Part shown: piece by piece, positions 33,060-43,250 of the stretch | How positions within the stretch are numbered: position 1 is the first letter of the stretch | Layout of the letters: each line of letters begins with the position of its first letter | Assembly: GCA_964389805.1 (NCBI GenBank) | Contig: CAYMFU010000035.1 | Span: 13,322 to 77,321 of the forward strand | Length of the DNA: 64,000 bases | Reading direction: 5' to 3' | From: JAGTVG01 sp964389805 | GTDB lineage: Bacteria; Bacteroidota; Bacteroidia; Cytophagales; Cyclobacteriaceae | Notes under the pieces: generated by a model | Database searches by the model: none | The model's input: only the letters and a program-made list of their open reading frames with translations | What the model was told of the DNA's origin: nothing | Position numbers and translations under genes: made by a program

Positions 33060-33704
33060 GTGAAATATTTTTCGATTATCTTAAACTTTATACTGGCTAT
33101 AGCCATTATTGTATTGTACGTATTATTCTTCTCTTTACCCGGAGATCATAAAGCATCAACCGACGAAGATTCGACGACAATAGCCATGCCAACGGATATT
33201 TCAATTGCTTACGTACTGGAAGATTCTCTTCTGAGTAATTATGAATATTTCCAGGAACTCGCAGGCGATCTGAATAAAAAAAGACAGGCAATGGAAAACG
33301 ATTATACGATGAAAGCCCAGGGTCTTCAGAAGGAATTCGAGGGATTTCAAAGGACTGCCGGCAATATGACCATGAATCAGGCAAGGGCAGTAGAAGAAGA
33401 TCTTATGCAAAAAAGACAGAACCTGATGTTGCTTCAGGAAAAAATGGGACAGGATCTTTTAAAAGCTGAATCGGAGGTAAACACACAGTTATACGATAAA
33501 GTGTCCAATTATCTGGAAAATTACGCCAAGGCAAACGGGTTTGCATTGATTTTAAACGTAAAAAGAGGGAATGCTATAATTTATGGGGATAAAGGGATGG
33601 ATATTACGGATATCGTGGTGAAAGGTTTGAATGATGAATATAATTCCACAGGCATAACACCGCAGGCTCCTTCGGCAACAGCGGACACTACAGGTATAAA
33701 TTAG
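33060..33704 (+). CDS. OmpH/Skp-like periplasmic protein
   Basis: This protein of about 214 residues begins at GTG 33060, with one N-terminal membrane segment (YFSIILNFILAIAIIVLYVL). The OmpH/Skp core follows: a beta strand with IAYVLEDSLLSNYEYFQEL, a long charged coiled coil (about 75-155) and a C-terminal strand (ALILNVKRGNAIIYG) with DITDIVVKGLNDEYN. Skp proteins hold unfolded outer-membrane proteins; here the membrane anchor replaces a cleaved signal, or the signal is uncleaved. A longer reading from 32988 exists but lies upstream of the likely transcription start. Confidence 0.82.
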   Translation: MKYFSIILNFILAIAIIVLYVLFFSLPGDHKASTDEDSTTIAMPTDISIAYVLEDSLLSNYEYFQELAGDLNKKRQAMENDYTMKAQGLQKEFEGFQRTAGNMTMNQARAVEEDLMQKRQNLMLLQEKMGQDLLKAESEVNTQLYDKVSNYLENYAKANGFALILNVKRGNAIIYGDKGMDITDIVVKGLNDEYNSTGITPQAPSATADTTGIN

Positions 33705-33742
33705 AAAGGAAACAAACTAGAAATTAAAGGCTCTGTATTGTA

Positions 33743-34423
33743 TTAATCATCGAAATAGAGCTCTTTGTCTTTAAAGAGGTTCAGGCCGATAGAGAAGAAA
33801 AATACATTGACATCCAGATTTTCATATGGCTGATAGGGTTCCCCTGTATTCCCGTCAATCTGAACATAATCCTGGTTAAAGAATCCGGTTAAATAGTATT
33901 TGAACTTAATGTTCACACCTTTAGGTAATTGTACGCCAATCAATACGGTATGATAAACTGTAGGAACCCTGCCAGTGAACCATTCGGTGTACTTTGATTT
34001 CATGTCATTAACAAAGGTTTTTTCTTTATAATTAAACGGAAATTCAATTTCATATCCAGCATAAACAAAGGTTTTCTCGAAGTTACCGGCTTTTACGCCT
34101 ACCGGGATACCCATATTATATGTTCTATATTTTTTTCGGGTAGCTTCGTCTTCATCATATATAAAACCTACATTTCGGACTCCAATTCCAGAGAACAGCC
34201 CAAAGTGTTCTGTAGCATCGTAGTTGAAGAAAGTCTGTACGTTTATTACGGGCGCCCATCTGATTATGGAGGATTCACTTATGCCATCCTGCTCAATGTC
34301 CGCAAAGGAGAACAACATCTCCAATCCCGTTGACCAATAAGTCTTATCCTGGGCATTTAATGATCCGGAATAAGAAAATAAAACAAGCATGATAAAAAAT
34401 ATAAATTTGTATATGTATTTCAT
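33743..34423 (-). CDS. Exported outer-membrane beta-barrel-like protein
   Basis: I do not recognise a specific family. The 226-residue protein has a signal peptide (about 1-25, ending SLNAQ). The rest is rich in alternating polar and aromatic strands and ends in a strand with FFSIGLNLF, close to the aromatic-ending pattern of outer-membrane barrels, with a short acidic tail after it. About eight strands can be imagined, so it may be a small barrel of the outer_membrane_beta-brl class. It stands alone, convergent with the OmpH-like gene (38 bp between stops). Confidence 0.65.
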   Translation of the reverse strand: MKYIYKFIFFIMLVLFSYSGSLNAQDKTYWSTGLEMLFSFADIEQDGISESSIIRWAPVINVQTFFNYDATEHFGLFSGIGVRNVGFIYDEDEATRKKYRTYNMGIPVGVKAGNFEKTFVYAGYEIEFPFNYKEKTFVNDMKSKYTEWFTGRVPTVYHTVLIGVQLPKGVNIKFKYYLTGFFNQDYVQIDGNTGEPYQPYENLDVNVFFFSIGLNLFKDKELYFDD

Positions 34424-34474
34424 TGTAGTAGAATTTTAAAGATTTTTAGCATTAAAAATATATATTCCTTGCAA

Positions 34475-35398
34475 TTATGTTTTTATTGATCCCATAATTT
34501 CTTCAGGTTTCTTGAAAAAAACAAAATTAGTTCCCCGGGATTTTTCAACTTCGGATTGTAGCTTATATCTTTTTGGGGTAATGGTTTTCTTCACAGAGCG
34601 GATGTATATCTTTTTAATTCTTCCGGGGAAAGCCTTCGATATATCCGCATAAATTTCCGGGTCTTTCTGGCTGTCATCTCCTATTAGTATAAAATCCGTT
34701 GTTTTTAAAGAGTTAAGCACGAAAGTGATTTTTTCTTTCTTATGTGATGCGGTAGCCGGTCTTTTCTTTTTCTTAAATATCTGATTCCATTTTACAAAAG
34801 GTTTAAGAAATACGGGGCCAATAGGAAAATGGTTGTGTTCAAGGAATAAGCGGATTAATGGGAAAAGGTTGGATTCACTGTTTGAAACATAGAAGAAGGG
34901 ATATCCTTTTAAACTGAATTTATGATAAAGGTCCTTCATTTCTTTTACTGCTTTTCGTTTAAGTGCATTTTTGACGAGCAGTGTGCGTACCTTACGGAAG
35001 GTATTTAGCGTATGTGTGACCAGCACCGTATCATCGATGTCCGAAATAACAGCCGTTTTGATATTTCCATAAGAAAAATAGCAATGATCGAAAGGTTCGG
35101 GTATTTGAATCCGGATTTTACTGTTTTTCTTCAGAAGATATACCTGTAACTTGTTCAGGTCCACAGCCATTCCATTGTTGCAGGAAAGGCTCATTTTAAA
35201 ATATCCCCTGCTGTTCGACCGGACTTTGTGGTTTGCTCCGTTTAACTTAATCTCCAGATTTTTACTTTTAGTAGCCCCCCTTAAGTATGAATGCATAACA
35301 CGGAATACATTTCTCCAGAAATATTCATTATGCTTTATTCTAAAGAGATTTTTTTGGGTTTTATAGATGGTGCCTTCCAGCCATAAAGACCCTTTCAT
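34475..35398 (-). CDS. APP1-type (DUF2183) phosphatidate phosphatase-like protein
   Basis: This HAD-like protein of about 307 residues has the DUF2183/APP1 catalytic domain. Motif I is VISDIDDTVLVTH (DxDDT type), YVSNSESNLFPLI is the motif II region, and LIGDDSQKDPEIYADI is motif IV. A beta-sandwich N-terminal part (about 1-105) precedes it. Fungal APP1 dephosphorylates phosphatidate; bacterial members probably act on phospholipids, but this is not proven. No signal peptide is clear. The start is uncertain: ATG 35398 or ATG 35410 are both possible, and a TTG at 35449 is less likely. Confidence 0.78.
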   Translation of the reverse strand: MKGSLWLEGTIYKTQKNLFRIKHNEYFWRNVFRVMHSYLRGATKSKNLEIKLNGANHKVRSNSRGYFKMSLSCNNGMAVDLNKLQVYLLKKNSKIRIQIPEPFDHCYFSYGNIKTAVISDIDDTVLVTHTLNTFRKVRTLLVKNALKRKAVKEMKDLYHKFSLKGYPFFYVSNSESNLFPLIRLFLEHNHFPIGPVFLKPFVKWNQIFKKKKRPATASHKKEKITFVLNSLKTTDFILIGDDSQKDPEIYADISKAFPGRIKKIYIRSVKKTITPKRYKLQSEVEKSRGTNFVFFKKPEEIMGSIKT

Positions 35399-35604
35399 AC
35401 AGAGAACCATGAAAGGAAGAATAATATATCTAGTATTGGATGTTTGCAAACCTGTCGTTTATATATCCACTTTACAAGCAGATCATTTAAATAAAGATAT
35501 CAAAGTAAATTTACCAAAATGGATTCTGTCAGAAAAGGATATTGCAATTATAAAACCTTTTAGCTGACAAGGTTAGAATATAATTTGCTATTCTTATGCC
35601 CAGG

Positions 35605-36630
35605 TTATTTTTTTAGCCCGAATGGAATGGAATAAAGCAAGGATACATTAAAATAACTATTTGGGCTCAGGTCGATGTCTTCGCCCGGAAGTGCAACGGG
35701 GAAATTGATATAATAACTCGTTGATAGGGTAAATCTATTCATTCTGATCATGATTGGCAGGGATAGCGAATAATTCATTATGCCAAATACGTTTTCAGTT
35801 CTTTCTTCATAAGTAACATAATTTGAAATAAGATATTGGGCTAACCTGGGTCTGCGCTGCTTGAATTGCTGAAAATTATGAATGCCTTGTTGTTCCAGCA
35901 TCGATTGAAGTTGAGAATAATTCTCATCCAGATAATAAATCATCGCATTCCCAAGCAGGAGAGAAGCGGAGGGGAAAATATCAATTTCATCTATAAATCC
36001 TTTAGTTTTTATCCTGATGATCCCGTACATATTAGGTCTAATCCTATGGGCTGTTTCATGACCGAACATAAAAGAATAATCTACTCCGAAGGAAAAATGT
36101 TTAAGATCAAGGTATATGGAGGCGTTCAAAGCTTCCGTTATTGGATAAAGTATCCCATCATAACTTTGATCTTGTGTGTAAAAGAAATGTTCATATGATG
36201 CAATGACACTCCATTTTGGAGTTATTGAGCCCATATATCCAAGAGTAAGAGTAGTTGGATTGATATGTGGTTCTACATCGCTATTCCAATACGTTGTGAC
36301 ATCCCCGAAAAGGCCGGTTTTATGATAGTATGAGGCGCCAAGTGAGAATCCATACTGATTTATGCCAAAGTCACGTCCGGCATTCATAATATTACTTGTA
36401 TACGCTGTACGCAACATCAGAGAGGAGAATTTGAATTTCCCTTTTATCAAGCTATCGATCAGATCGATTATGGAAAGAGAGTCTTGTGCAAGTTCCTCCA
36501 GGAGGAGCGAATCATAGGCCAGGGTTTCATTAATAAGGGAATCGAGATCATAATCCTGCGAAAGGGCATGAGAATAGCTTCCCAATACCATAATCAGGGA
36601 AAGGGAAACTAACATCAGTCTCTTTTTCAA
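35605..36630 (-). CDS. Outer-membrane beta-barrel protein of the ECF sigma operon
   Basis: This protein of about 341 residues has a signal peptide (KKRLMLVSLSLIMVLGSYSH, cut after ALSQ) and a beta-rich body with many aromatic strands (LGASYYHKTGLFGDVTTYWN, YFNVSLLYSIPFGLKK at the end). I do not recognise a named family. The start is TTG, either at 36630 (giving M-K-K-R-L) or at 36642; ATG 36615 would cut the charged n-region. It is the last gene of the unit sigma factor, TM protein, Spy-like protein, barrel, so it may be a stress-controlled outer-membrane protein. Confidence 0.7.
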   Translation of the reverse strand: MKKRLMLVSLSLIMVLGSYSHALSQDYDLDSLINETLAYDSLLLEELAQDSLSIIDLIDSLIKGKFKFSSLMLRTAYTSNIMNAGRDFGINQYGFSLGASYYHKTGLFGDVTTYWNSDVEPHINPTTLTLGYMGSITPKWSVIASYEHFFYTQDQSYDGILYPITEALNASIYLDLKHFSFGVDYSFMFGHETAHRIRPNMYGIIRIKTKGFIDEIDIFPSASLLLGNAMIYYLDENYSQLQSMLEQQGIHNFQQFKQRRPRLAQYLISNYVTYEERTENVFGIMNYSLSLPIMIRMNRFTLSTSYYINFPVALPGEDIDLSPNSYFNVSLLYSIPFGLKK

Positions 36631-36681
36631 AAATTCAATCAAATTATCAGGCCTACTCTATAAATTATATCAAAAACTATG

Positions 36682-37182
36682 CTAATTATTACCTTTATCT
36701 TTCATCAATTGTTCTCTTCGATTGATCATCTGATCCCGTCGCATTTGCTGACGCTTTCGATCTTCCAGTCTCTGGATAATCATTCTTCTGAAGTCATCTT
36801 CGGCTTTTCTGAGTGAGAACATTTGTTTAGTGGAAATGACCTCTGTCAATCTGTCAGAATATGTCTTCTCAAGCTGAAGCTGTCTCTCCTTGACATCCAG
36901 ACCCAGTTTCATCAATGCCTTGCCCTGTTCTTCCGACATGTTGTCCATATCCACGTTCTTTCTGGCACTCTGCATTTCCTGGACGAGATTTTTTCTATGG
37001 ATATTATATTCATTATATACTGGCCAGAACTTTTCAGCTTGTTCTGGTGTTAATCCAAGCCTTTCAGTGATCAGTGCAATTCGCGCACTCTCAATTTTCT
37101 GTCTTGCTTCTCTGTTCTGCCCAAATGAAATTTGGAAGAAAAACAAAATCGGGACGATAATAAATATGAATTTCCTATTCAT
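36682..37182 (-). CDS. Spy/CpxP-like periplasmic helical protein
   Basis: This 166-residue exported protein has a signal peptide (about 1-22, ending ISFGQ) and a charged all-helical body. The pattern LTERLGLTPEQAEKFWPVYN (here with ITERLGLTPEQ), then a long coiled segment rich in Arg, Lys and Gln to the C-terminus, resembles LTxxQ-type Spy/CpxP proteins that sense or chaperone misfolded envelope proteins. ATG 37182 is the natural start at the signal; a longer reading begins at 37245 over the upstream gene's end. It is third in the ECF sigma operon. Confidence 0.72.
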   Translation of the reverse strand: MNRKFIFIIVPILFFFQISFGQNREARQKIESARIALITERLGLTPEQAEKFWPVYNEYNIHRKNLVQEMQSARKNVDMDNMSEEQGKALMKLGLDVKERQLQLEKTYSDRLTEVISTKQMFSLRKAEDDFRRMIIQRLEDRKRQQMRRDQMINRREQLMKDKGNN

Positions 37183-37201
37183 GATATTATAATTTTCAGT
37201 A

Positions 37202-37639
37202 TTACAGATATTGCATTTCAATTTCGTATTCATCCAGAAGCTCATCTATAGTCTCTTGATCCAATGGTTCAGAAGGTATAAATTCATCTGAAATGGGATC
37301 TTCGGTAGACGCAATTATTGACATATCTAAACTTTCCAGGAATTCATCGGTACTCATTTCACTTTCTACAAGAAAATCTACCAGGTCCTCAGTTGAAATT
37401 TCAGATAATAATTGATCTGCTGAAGTAGTATTATCATTTAATTTAGTAAACCCATAAATTGCAAATATCAGGATGACTGCAGCTGCTGCAATATTAATTA
37501 TTGTCCTGAGTCGTATTACAGGAACCTTTTTCTGCTGCTCCGTTTCCTCAATGCGTTTCTGGAGACGGTCTGGAAAATTCTCGAAATAGTTATCGGGAAC
37601 CTTAAATATATTATCATTATTTAAATCTTCCAGTTTCAT
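37202..37639 (-). CDS. Single-pass membrane protein, probable anti-sigma factor
   Basis: This 145-residue protein has a cytosolic N-terminal part (about 1-45, with FKVPDNYFENFPDRLQKRIE), one membrane helix (about 47-66, IINIAAAAVILIFAIYGF) and an acidic C-terminal part of about 75 residues. It follows the ECF sigma gene by 45 bp on the same strand. Topology and position fit an anti-sigma factor of the small Bacteroidota type, but there is no zinc-finger motif, so the role is inference. The FxVPxxYFExFPxR pattern at the N-terminus is common in such operons. Confidence 0.65.
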   Translation of the reverse strand: MKLEDLNNDNIFKVPDNYFENFPDRLQKRIEETEQQKKVPVIRLRTIINIAAAAVILIFAIYGFTKLNDNTTSADQLLSEISTEDLVDFLVESEMSTDEFLESLDMSIIASTEDPISDEFIPSEPLDQETIDELLDEYEIEMQYL

Positions 37640-37684
37640 TTCTTTATTGATATTTTCTATTTGACATCTTTAAACTCCAAAAGT

Positions 37685-38254
37685 TTAATGCAATTTAATA
37701 TATTCTTCAATTTTTTTCACAGCAATGTGATAGCTGGCCTTCAAACTACCCACACTGGTTTCAGTAATTTTAGATATATCATCGTATTTCATATCCTCAA
37801 AATATTTCATATTAAAAACCAGTCGTTGTTTATCAGGCAGCCTGAGCAATGCTTTTTGTAATTTCATTTGAACAGCTGATCCGCTTATATGCGGACTGTT
37901 ATCAAGTTGACCGTATAACTCCTTATTCACATCCTCCATGGGTACTTTAAATTTGTCCTTTTTTCTTTTAAGAAAATTTAAACACTCATTGGTAGCAATC
38001 TTATACATCCATGTATATAGATTACTGTCTTCCCTGAACTTTTCTATGTTCTTCCATACTTTAATAAAAACTTCCTGTAAAAGATCATCTGTGTCATCGT
38101 GGTCAATCACCATTTTCCGGATATGCCAGTATAACCTTTGCTGGTATGCAACAACAAGTTGGTTGAATCCAAGATCTCTCGACGCCGGGTCCTTTATTTT
38201 CTTTAATATTTCTCTCTCTTTCTGCAATGTCCTGGTAAACAGATATTTTGACAA
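37685..38254 (-). CDS. ECF-type RNA polymerase sigma factor
   Basis: This sigma-70 family factor of about 189 residues directs RNA polymerase to a special promoter set. Region 2 has YWHIRKMVIDHDDTDDLLQE and VFIKVWKNIEKFREDSNLYT; region 4 has LRLPDKQRLVFNMKYFEDMK and the helix-turn-helix ISKITETSVGSLKASYHIAV. The start appears to be TTG 38254; no ATG lies in front of region 2, and another TTG occurs nine codons in. It is the first gene of a four-gene unit with a probable anti-sigma factor, a Spy-like protein and a barrel, so it likely answers envelope stress. Confidence 0.88.
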   Translation of the reverse strand: MSKYLFTRTLQKEREILKKIKDPASRDLGFNQLVVAYQQRLYWHIRKMVIDHDDTDDLLQEVFIKVWKNIEKFREDSNLYTWMYKIATNECLNFLKRKKDKFKVPMEDVNKELYGQLDNSPHISGSAVQMKLQKALLRLPDKQRLVFNMKYFEDMKYDDISKITETSVGSLKASYHIAVKKIEEYIKLH

Positions 38255-38279
38255 AAAATATTCACAAAGGTTTAATAAT

Positions 38280-38293
38280 TGCTGAATTCAGCA
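38280..38293. promoter_or_regulatory. Perfect 14-bp palindrome upstream of the ECF sigma gene
   Basis: TGCTGAATTCAGCA reads the same on both strands. It lies 26 bp upstream of the sigma start and 65 bp upstream of the divergent CoA-binding gene, a good place for a dimeric regulator. No other copy was noticed in the window. Confidence 0.4.
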
Positions 38294-38357
38294 CAAACAT
38301 TCTTTTTATACTTTTATTATTTTTACACATATATGGTAAATCAAAAAACCATTTTTC

Positions 38358-38738
38358 ATGCCTCCAATGGGTAATGCAAAGATACTTATACTTGGTGCCA
38401 GTACCAATCCGGCAAGGTTTTCATATATGGCTGCCCAGGCCTTGTCTGCCAGGGATTTTGATATTGTTCCGGTTGGATTGCGACCTGGAGTTGTGGCCGG
38501 GAAGTCAATTCTGGATATTCGGACCAGGCCACAAATCGATAATATCGATACCATCACTTTATATATGAATCCAAGAAACCAGTCTGCATATCTCGAATAT
38601 ATTATTGGGTTGAATCCACGTCGTATCATTTTTAATCCGGGAACTGAAAATACTGTTTTAATCGATCTGGCAAAAAAAAATGGGATTGAGGTGGTTGTAG
38701 ATTGTACCCTGGTAATGCTCAGGTCGGGTTACTTCTAA
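38358..38738 (+). CDS. CoA-binding domain protein
   Basis: This 126-residue protein has a single CoA-binding (Rossmann-like) domain of the YccU type: KILILGASTNPARFSY (glycine-rich loop), VPVGLRPGVVAGKSI, IIFNPGTENTVLIDLAKKNG and VDCTLVMLRSG near the C-terminus. Such proteins bind CoA, but the reaction or partner is unknown. The start may be ATG 38358 or ATG 38367. It is divergent from the ECF sigma gene and 165 bp upstream of gyrB. Confidence 0.85.
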   Translation: MPPMGNAKILILGASTNPARFSYMAAQALSARDFDIVPVGLRPGVVAGKSILDIRTRPQIDNIDTITLYMNPRNQSAYLEYIIGLNPRRIIFNPGTENTVLIDLAKKNGIEVVVDCTLVMLRSGYF

Positions 38739-38807
38739 AGTTAGAATCTTATTGCCTCATTCCTTTTTCTCACATGAGTTTATTTGTCACCCGAAAATCT
38801 ATTCTAA

Positions 38808-40871
<2,064 letters not shown>

Positions 40872-40889
40872 TTGGCTGTTACATATTTA

Positions 40890-40926
40890 AATAGGGCATT
40901 CCTGCACATGGAGCCCTATTTTTTTT
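40890..40926 (+). terminator. Intrinsic terminator between gyrB and ppk1
   Basis: AATAGGGC (40890-40897) pairs with GCCCTATT (40913-40920) across a 15-nt loop and is followed by a T run to 40926. It closes gyrB 18 bp after its stop; ppk1 starts 16 bp after the T run. Confidence 0.85.
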
Positions 40927-40942
40927 CGAAAAATTTGAACAG

Positions 40943-43054
40943 ATGACCATAAGCGATCAAACTAAGGAATTAATATTTAATAGTAAATTAATCAGCCGCG
41001 ATCTGAGCTGGCTTAAATTCAACCATCGTGTTCTGGATCAGGCCAGACATACGGACCGGACCCTATTGGAGCGATTGAAATTCATGGCCATTACAGGTTC
41101 CAACCTGGATGAGTTTTTCATGATACGGGTAGGCAGTCTATACAATTATATAGATTATGGCAAACAGCGAGTCGATTACAGCGGATTAAGAGAACGACCA
41201 TTTAAGAAGCTGCTGTATCATTACACACATGAATTTACCGATGAACAGCGCTCATTATACAGAGAACAATTGGCCCCAAAGTATGAAAAGAACGGTATAG
41301 TTATATCCGGGATTGATGAACTCAGTGAAGAAGAAAAGAAACTGGTGAAGGCCTATTTCAAAAAAACGGTATTTCCTATGCTTACTCCAATGGTATATGA
41401 TAATTACCATCCTTTTCCCTTGTTGATGAACCTTCTGCAGATATTCGCTGTAATAACAAAAGCGAAAAGCAAGGCGGTTAAAAAGAAATTATCCTTTATT
41501 CAGATCCCGCAAAACCTGCCAAAATTCTTTGAGATAGAAAGGGAAAATATGATGGTTTTTATACCCATCTCTGAGGTTATTAAGGCACATATTAACAAAC
41601 TTTTCAGGAACATTGAGATAGAGTCATTAAATCTCTTCAGATTGACTAGAAATGGCGATTTTACCCTTGAGGAAAGTGACGATATTGAAGCCAATTTCCT
41701 GGAAGAATTGAAGCAGAAACTTAAAACCCGCAAAACAGGCCGTGTGGTCCGTGTTGAAATTCAGAAAGGATTCGATCCCTGGCTGAAGTCGGTCCTTTTG
41801 AACCGTTGGGACCTGAGTGAGGAAGATATATTTGAAAAACCTCATGGTGACTTGATGGATTATACTGCCTTGTGGCAAATTGTGAATCATGACGAATTCA
41901 AAGCAAGTCTTCCCAAACCACCAAAGCAAAGCTTGCCATTACTATATCCTGATGATGGGGATGACGATATATTTGATGTTCTAAAATCGAGGGACATCAT
42001 GATGCACCATCCATACAATAATATGGATCTCCTGATCGATCTGCTTGAAAAGTCTGCAGAGGATCCGGGCGTTTTATCCATTAAACTGACAGTTTATCGT
42101 CTGGCAAAGAACTCAAGAGTGGTTTCTGCTTTATTGAGGGCAGCAGAAAAAGGCAAGCATGTGTCTGTATTGTTCGAGGTGAAAGCAAGGTTTGATGAAG
42201 AGAACAATATTCAGGCTGCACAAAAACTTCAAAGAGCTGGATGTTTTGTGATTTATGGCATCAGTAATGTGAAAACGCATACAAAACTACTTCTGATTGT
42301 CCGGAAAGAAGGAAATTCAGTAACGAGGTACCTTCATATGTCAAGTGGGAATTATAACGAAGTAACAGCTAACCTGTACACTGATATTGGCATCCTAACT
42401 TCCGATGATACTTATGCAAAGGATGTTTCCGAATTCTTCAATGCAATAACCGGACATTCCTTACCCAATATATATGAATGCCTGATTACTGCACCTAAGG
42501 ATATGAGACAGCAGCTGATCGAGAAAATTCGTATTGAGACTGAAAATGCCGGGCAGGGTAAAAAAAGTGGTATTATAATAAAGATAAATTCCCTCCAGGA
42601 CAAGCATGTGATTCGGGAATTATACAAAGCCTCTTCTGCTGGTGTACCAGTAAAACTGATTGTCAGGGGTATATGTTCACTCAGGCCTGGCAGAAAGGAC
42701 TTAAGTGAGAATATTGAGGTCTACTCTATCGTAGGAGATTATCTGGAACATTCACGGCTATACTATTTCCATAATGATGGCGACCCACAAGTGTACGGTG
42801 GAAGCGCTGACGTCATGGTCAGGAGTTTTGACAGAAGGATAGAATCATTATTCCTTATCAAAGACCAAAAAGTAAGGGCTCAGGCCATAAATATACTTAA
42901 GTTTAATTTATTGGATAATATGAATTCATATGTGATGAATGAGGACGGAAGCTATTCTGTAAAATCAGTGGATGGCCAGGAACCATTTAATATTCATAAG
43001 GCCTTTTATCACCTGAAACCTGAGGATTTACTTGATAATTGTTTGATTGACTGA
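40943..43054 (+). CDS. ppk1: Polyphosphate kinase 1
   Basis: Ppk1 makes inorganic polyphosphate reversibly from ATP at the membrane side of the cytosol. The 703 residues include the N-terminal domain (LISRDLSWLKFNHRVLDQA), the middle domain (SNLDEFFMIRVGSLYNYI) and two PLD-like C-terminal domains. The phospho-accepting histidine lies in NVKTHTKLLLIV, and the second conserved histidine in YLEHSRLYYFHNDG. Length and motifs are standard. It follows gyrB after a terminator and lies upstream of the riboswitch-metH unit. No ppx gene is in the window. Confidence 0.95.
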   Translation: MTISDQTKELIFNSKLISRDLSWLKFNHRVLDQARHTDRTLLERLKFMAITGSNLDEFFMIRVGSLYNYIDYGKQRVDYSGLRERPFKKLLYHYTHEFTDEQRSLYREQLAPKYEKNGIVISGIDELSEEEKKLVKAYFKKTVFPMLTPMVYDNYHPFPLLMNLLQIFAVITKAKSKAVKKKLSFIQIPQNLPKFFEIERENMMVFIPISEVIKAHINKLFRNIEIESLNLFRLTRNGDFTLEESDDIEANFLEELKQKLKTRKTGRVVRVEIQKGFDPWLKSVLLNRWDLSEEDIFEKPHGDLMDYTALWQIVNHDEFKASLPKPPKQSLPLLYPDDGDDDIFDVLKSRDIMMHHPYNNMDLLIDLLEKSAEDPGVLSIKLTVYRLAKNSRVVSALLRAAEKGKHVSVLFEVKARFDEENNIQAAQKLQRAGCFVIYGISNVKTHTKLLLIVRKEGNSVTRYLHMSSGNYNEVTANLYTDIGILTSDDTYAKDVSEFFNAITGHSLPNIYECLITAPKDMRQQLIEKIRIETENAGQGKKSGIIIKINSLQDKHVIRELYKASSAGVPVKLIVRGICSLRPGRKDLSENIEVYSIVGDYLEHSRLYYFHNDGDPQVYGGSADVMVRSFDRRIESLFLIKDQKVRAQAINILKFNLLDNMNSYVMNEDGSYSVKSVDGQEPFNIHKAFYHLKPEDLLDNCLID

Positions 43055-43110
43055 TCAATTTCAATTGTTTATTTCTGTTTCTTATATTTCTTATTTTAAT
43101 TTGTAATCAA

Positions 43111-43207
43111 CTTATCCAGAAAGGCTGAGGGAATGGGCCCTTTGAAGTCTTAGCAACCGCCATTGTGCATGGTGCTAATACCCATCCTTATCATAAGGAA
43201 TGATAAG
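43111..43207 (+). ncRNA. SAM-I riboswitch (S-box) upstream of metH
   Basis: The sequence has the S-box layout: P1 arms CTTATC (43111-43116) and GATAAG (43202-43207), the core AAAGGCTGAGGGAATGGGCC (from 43120), the TGAAGTCTTAGCAACC stretch of P2b/J, and the P3 GGTGCTAATACC stretch, then a P4-type hairpin with TCCTTATCATAAGGA. It should bind S-adenosylmethionine and lower metH expression when SAM is plentiful. Downstream, TCAGCCTT (43224-43231) can pair with AAGGCTGA (43121-43128) of P2, an alternative structure. No poly-U terminator lies before ATG 43251, so translational control or an atypical platform is likely. Confidence 0.93.
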
Positions 43208-43250
43208 ATAAAATTTGCCCCTTTCAGCCTTCAGAATTTGTTTTTGCTTT

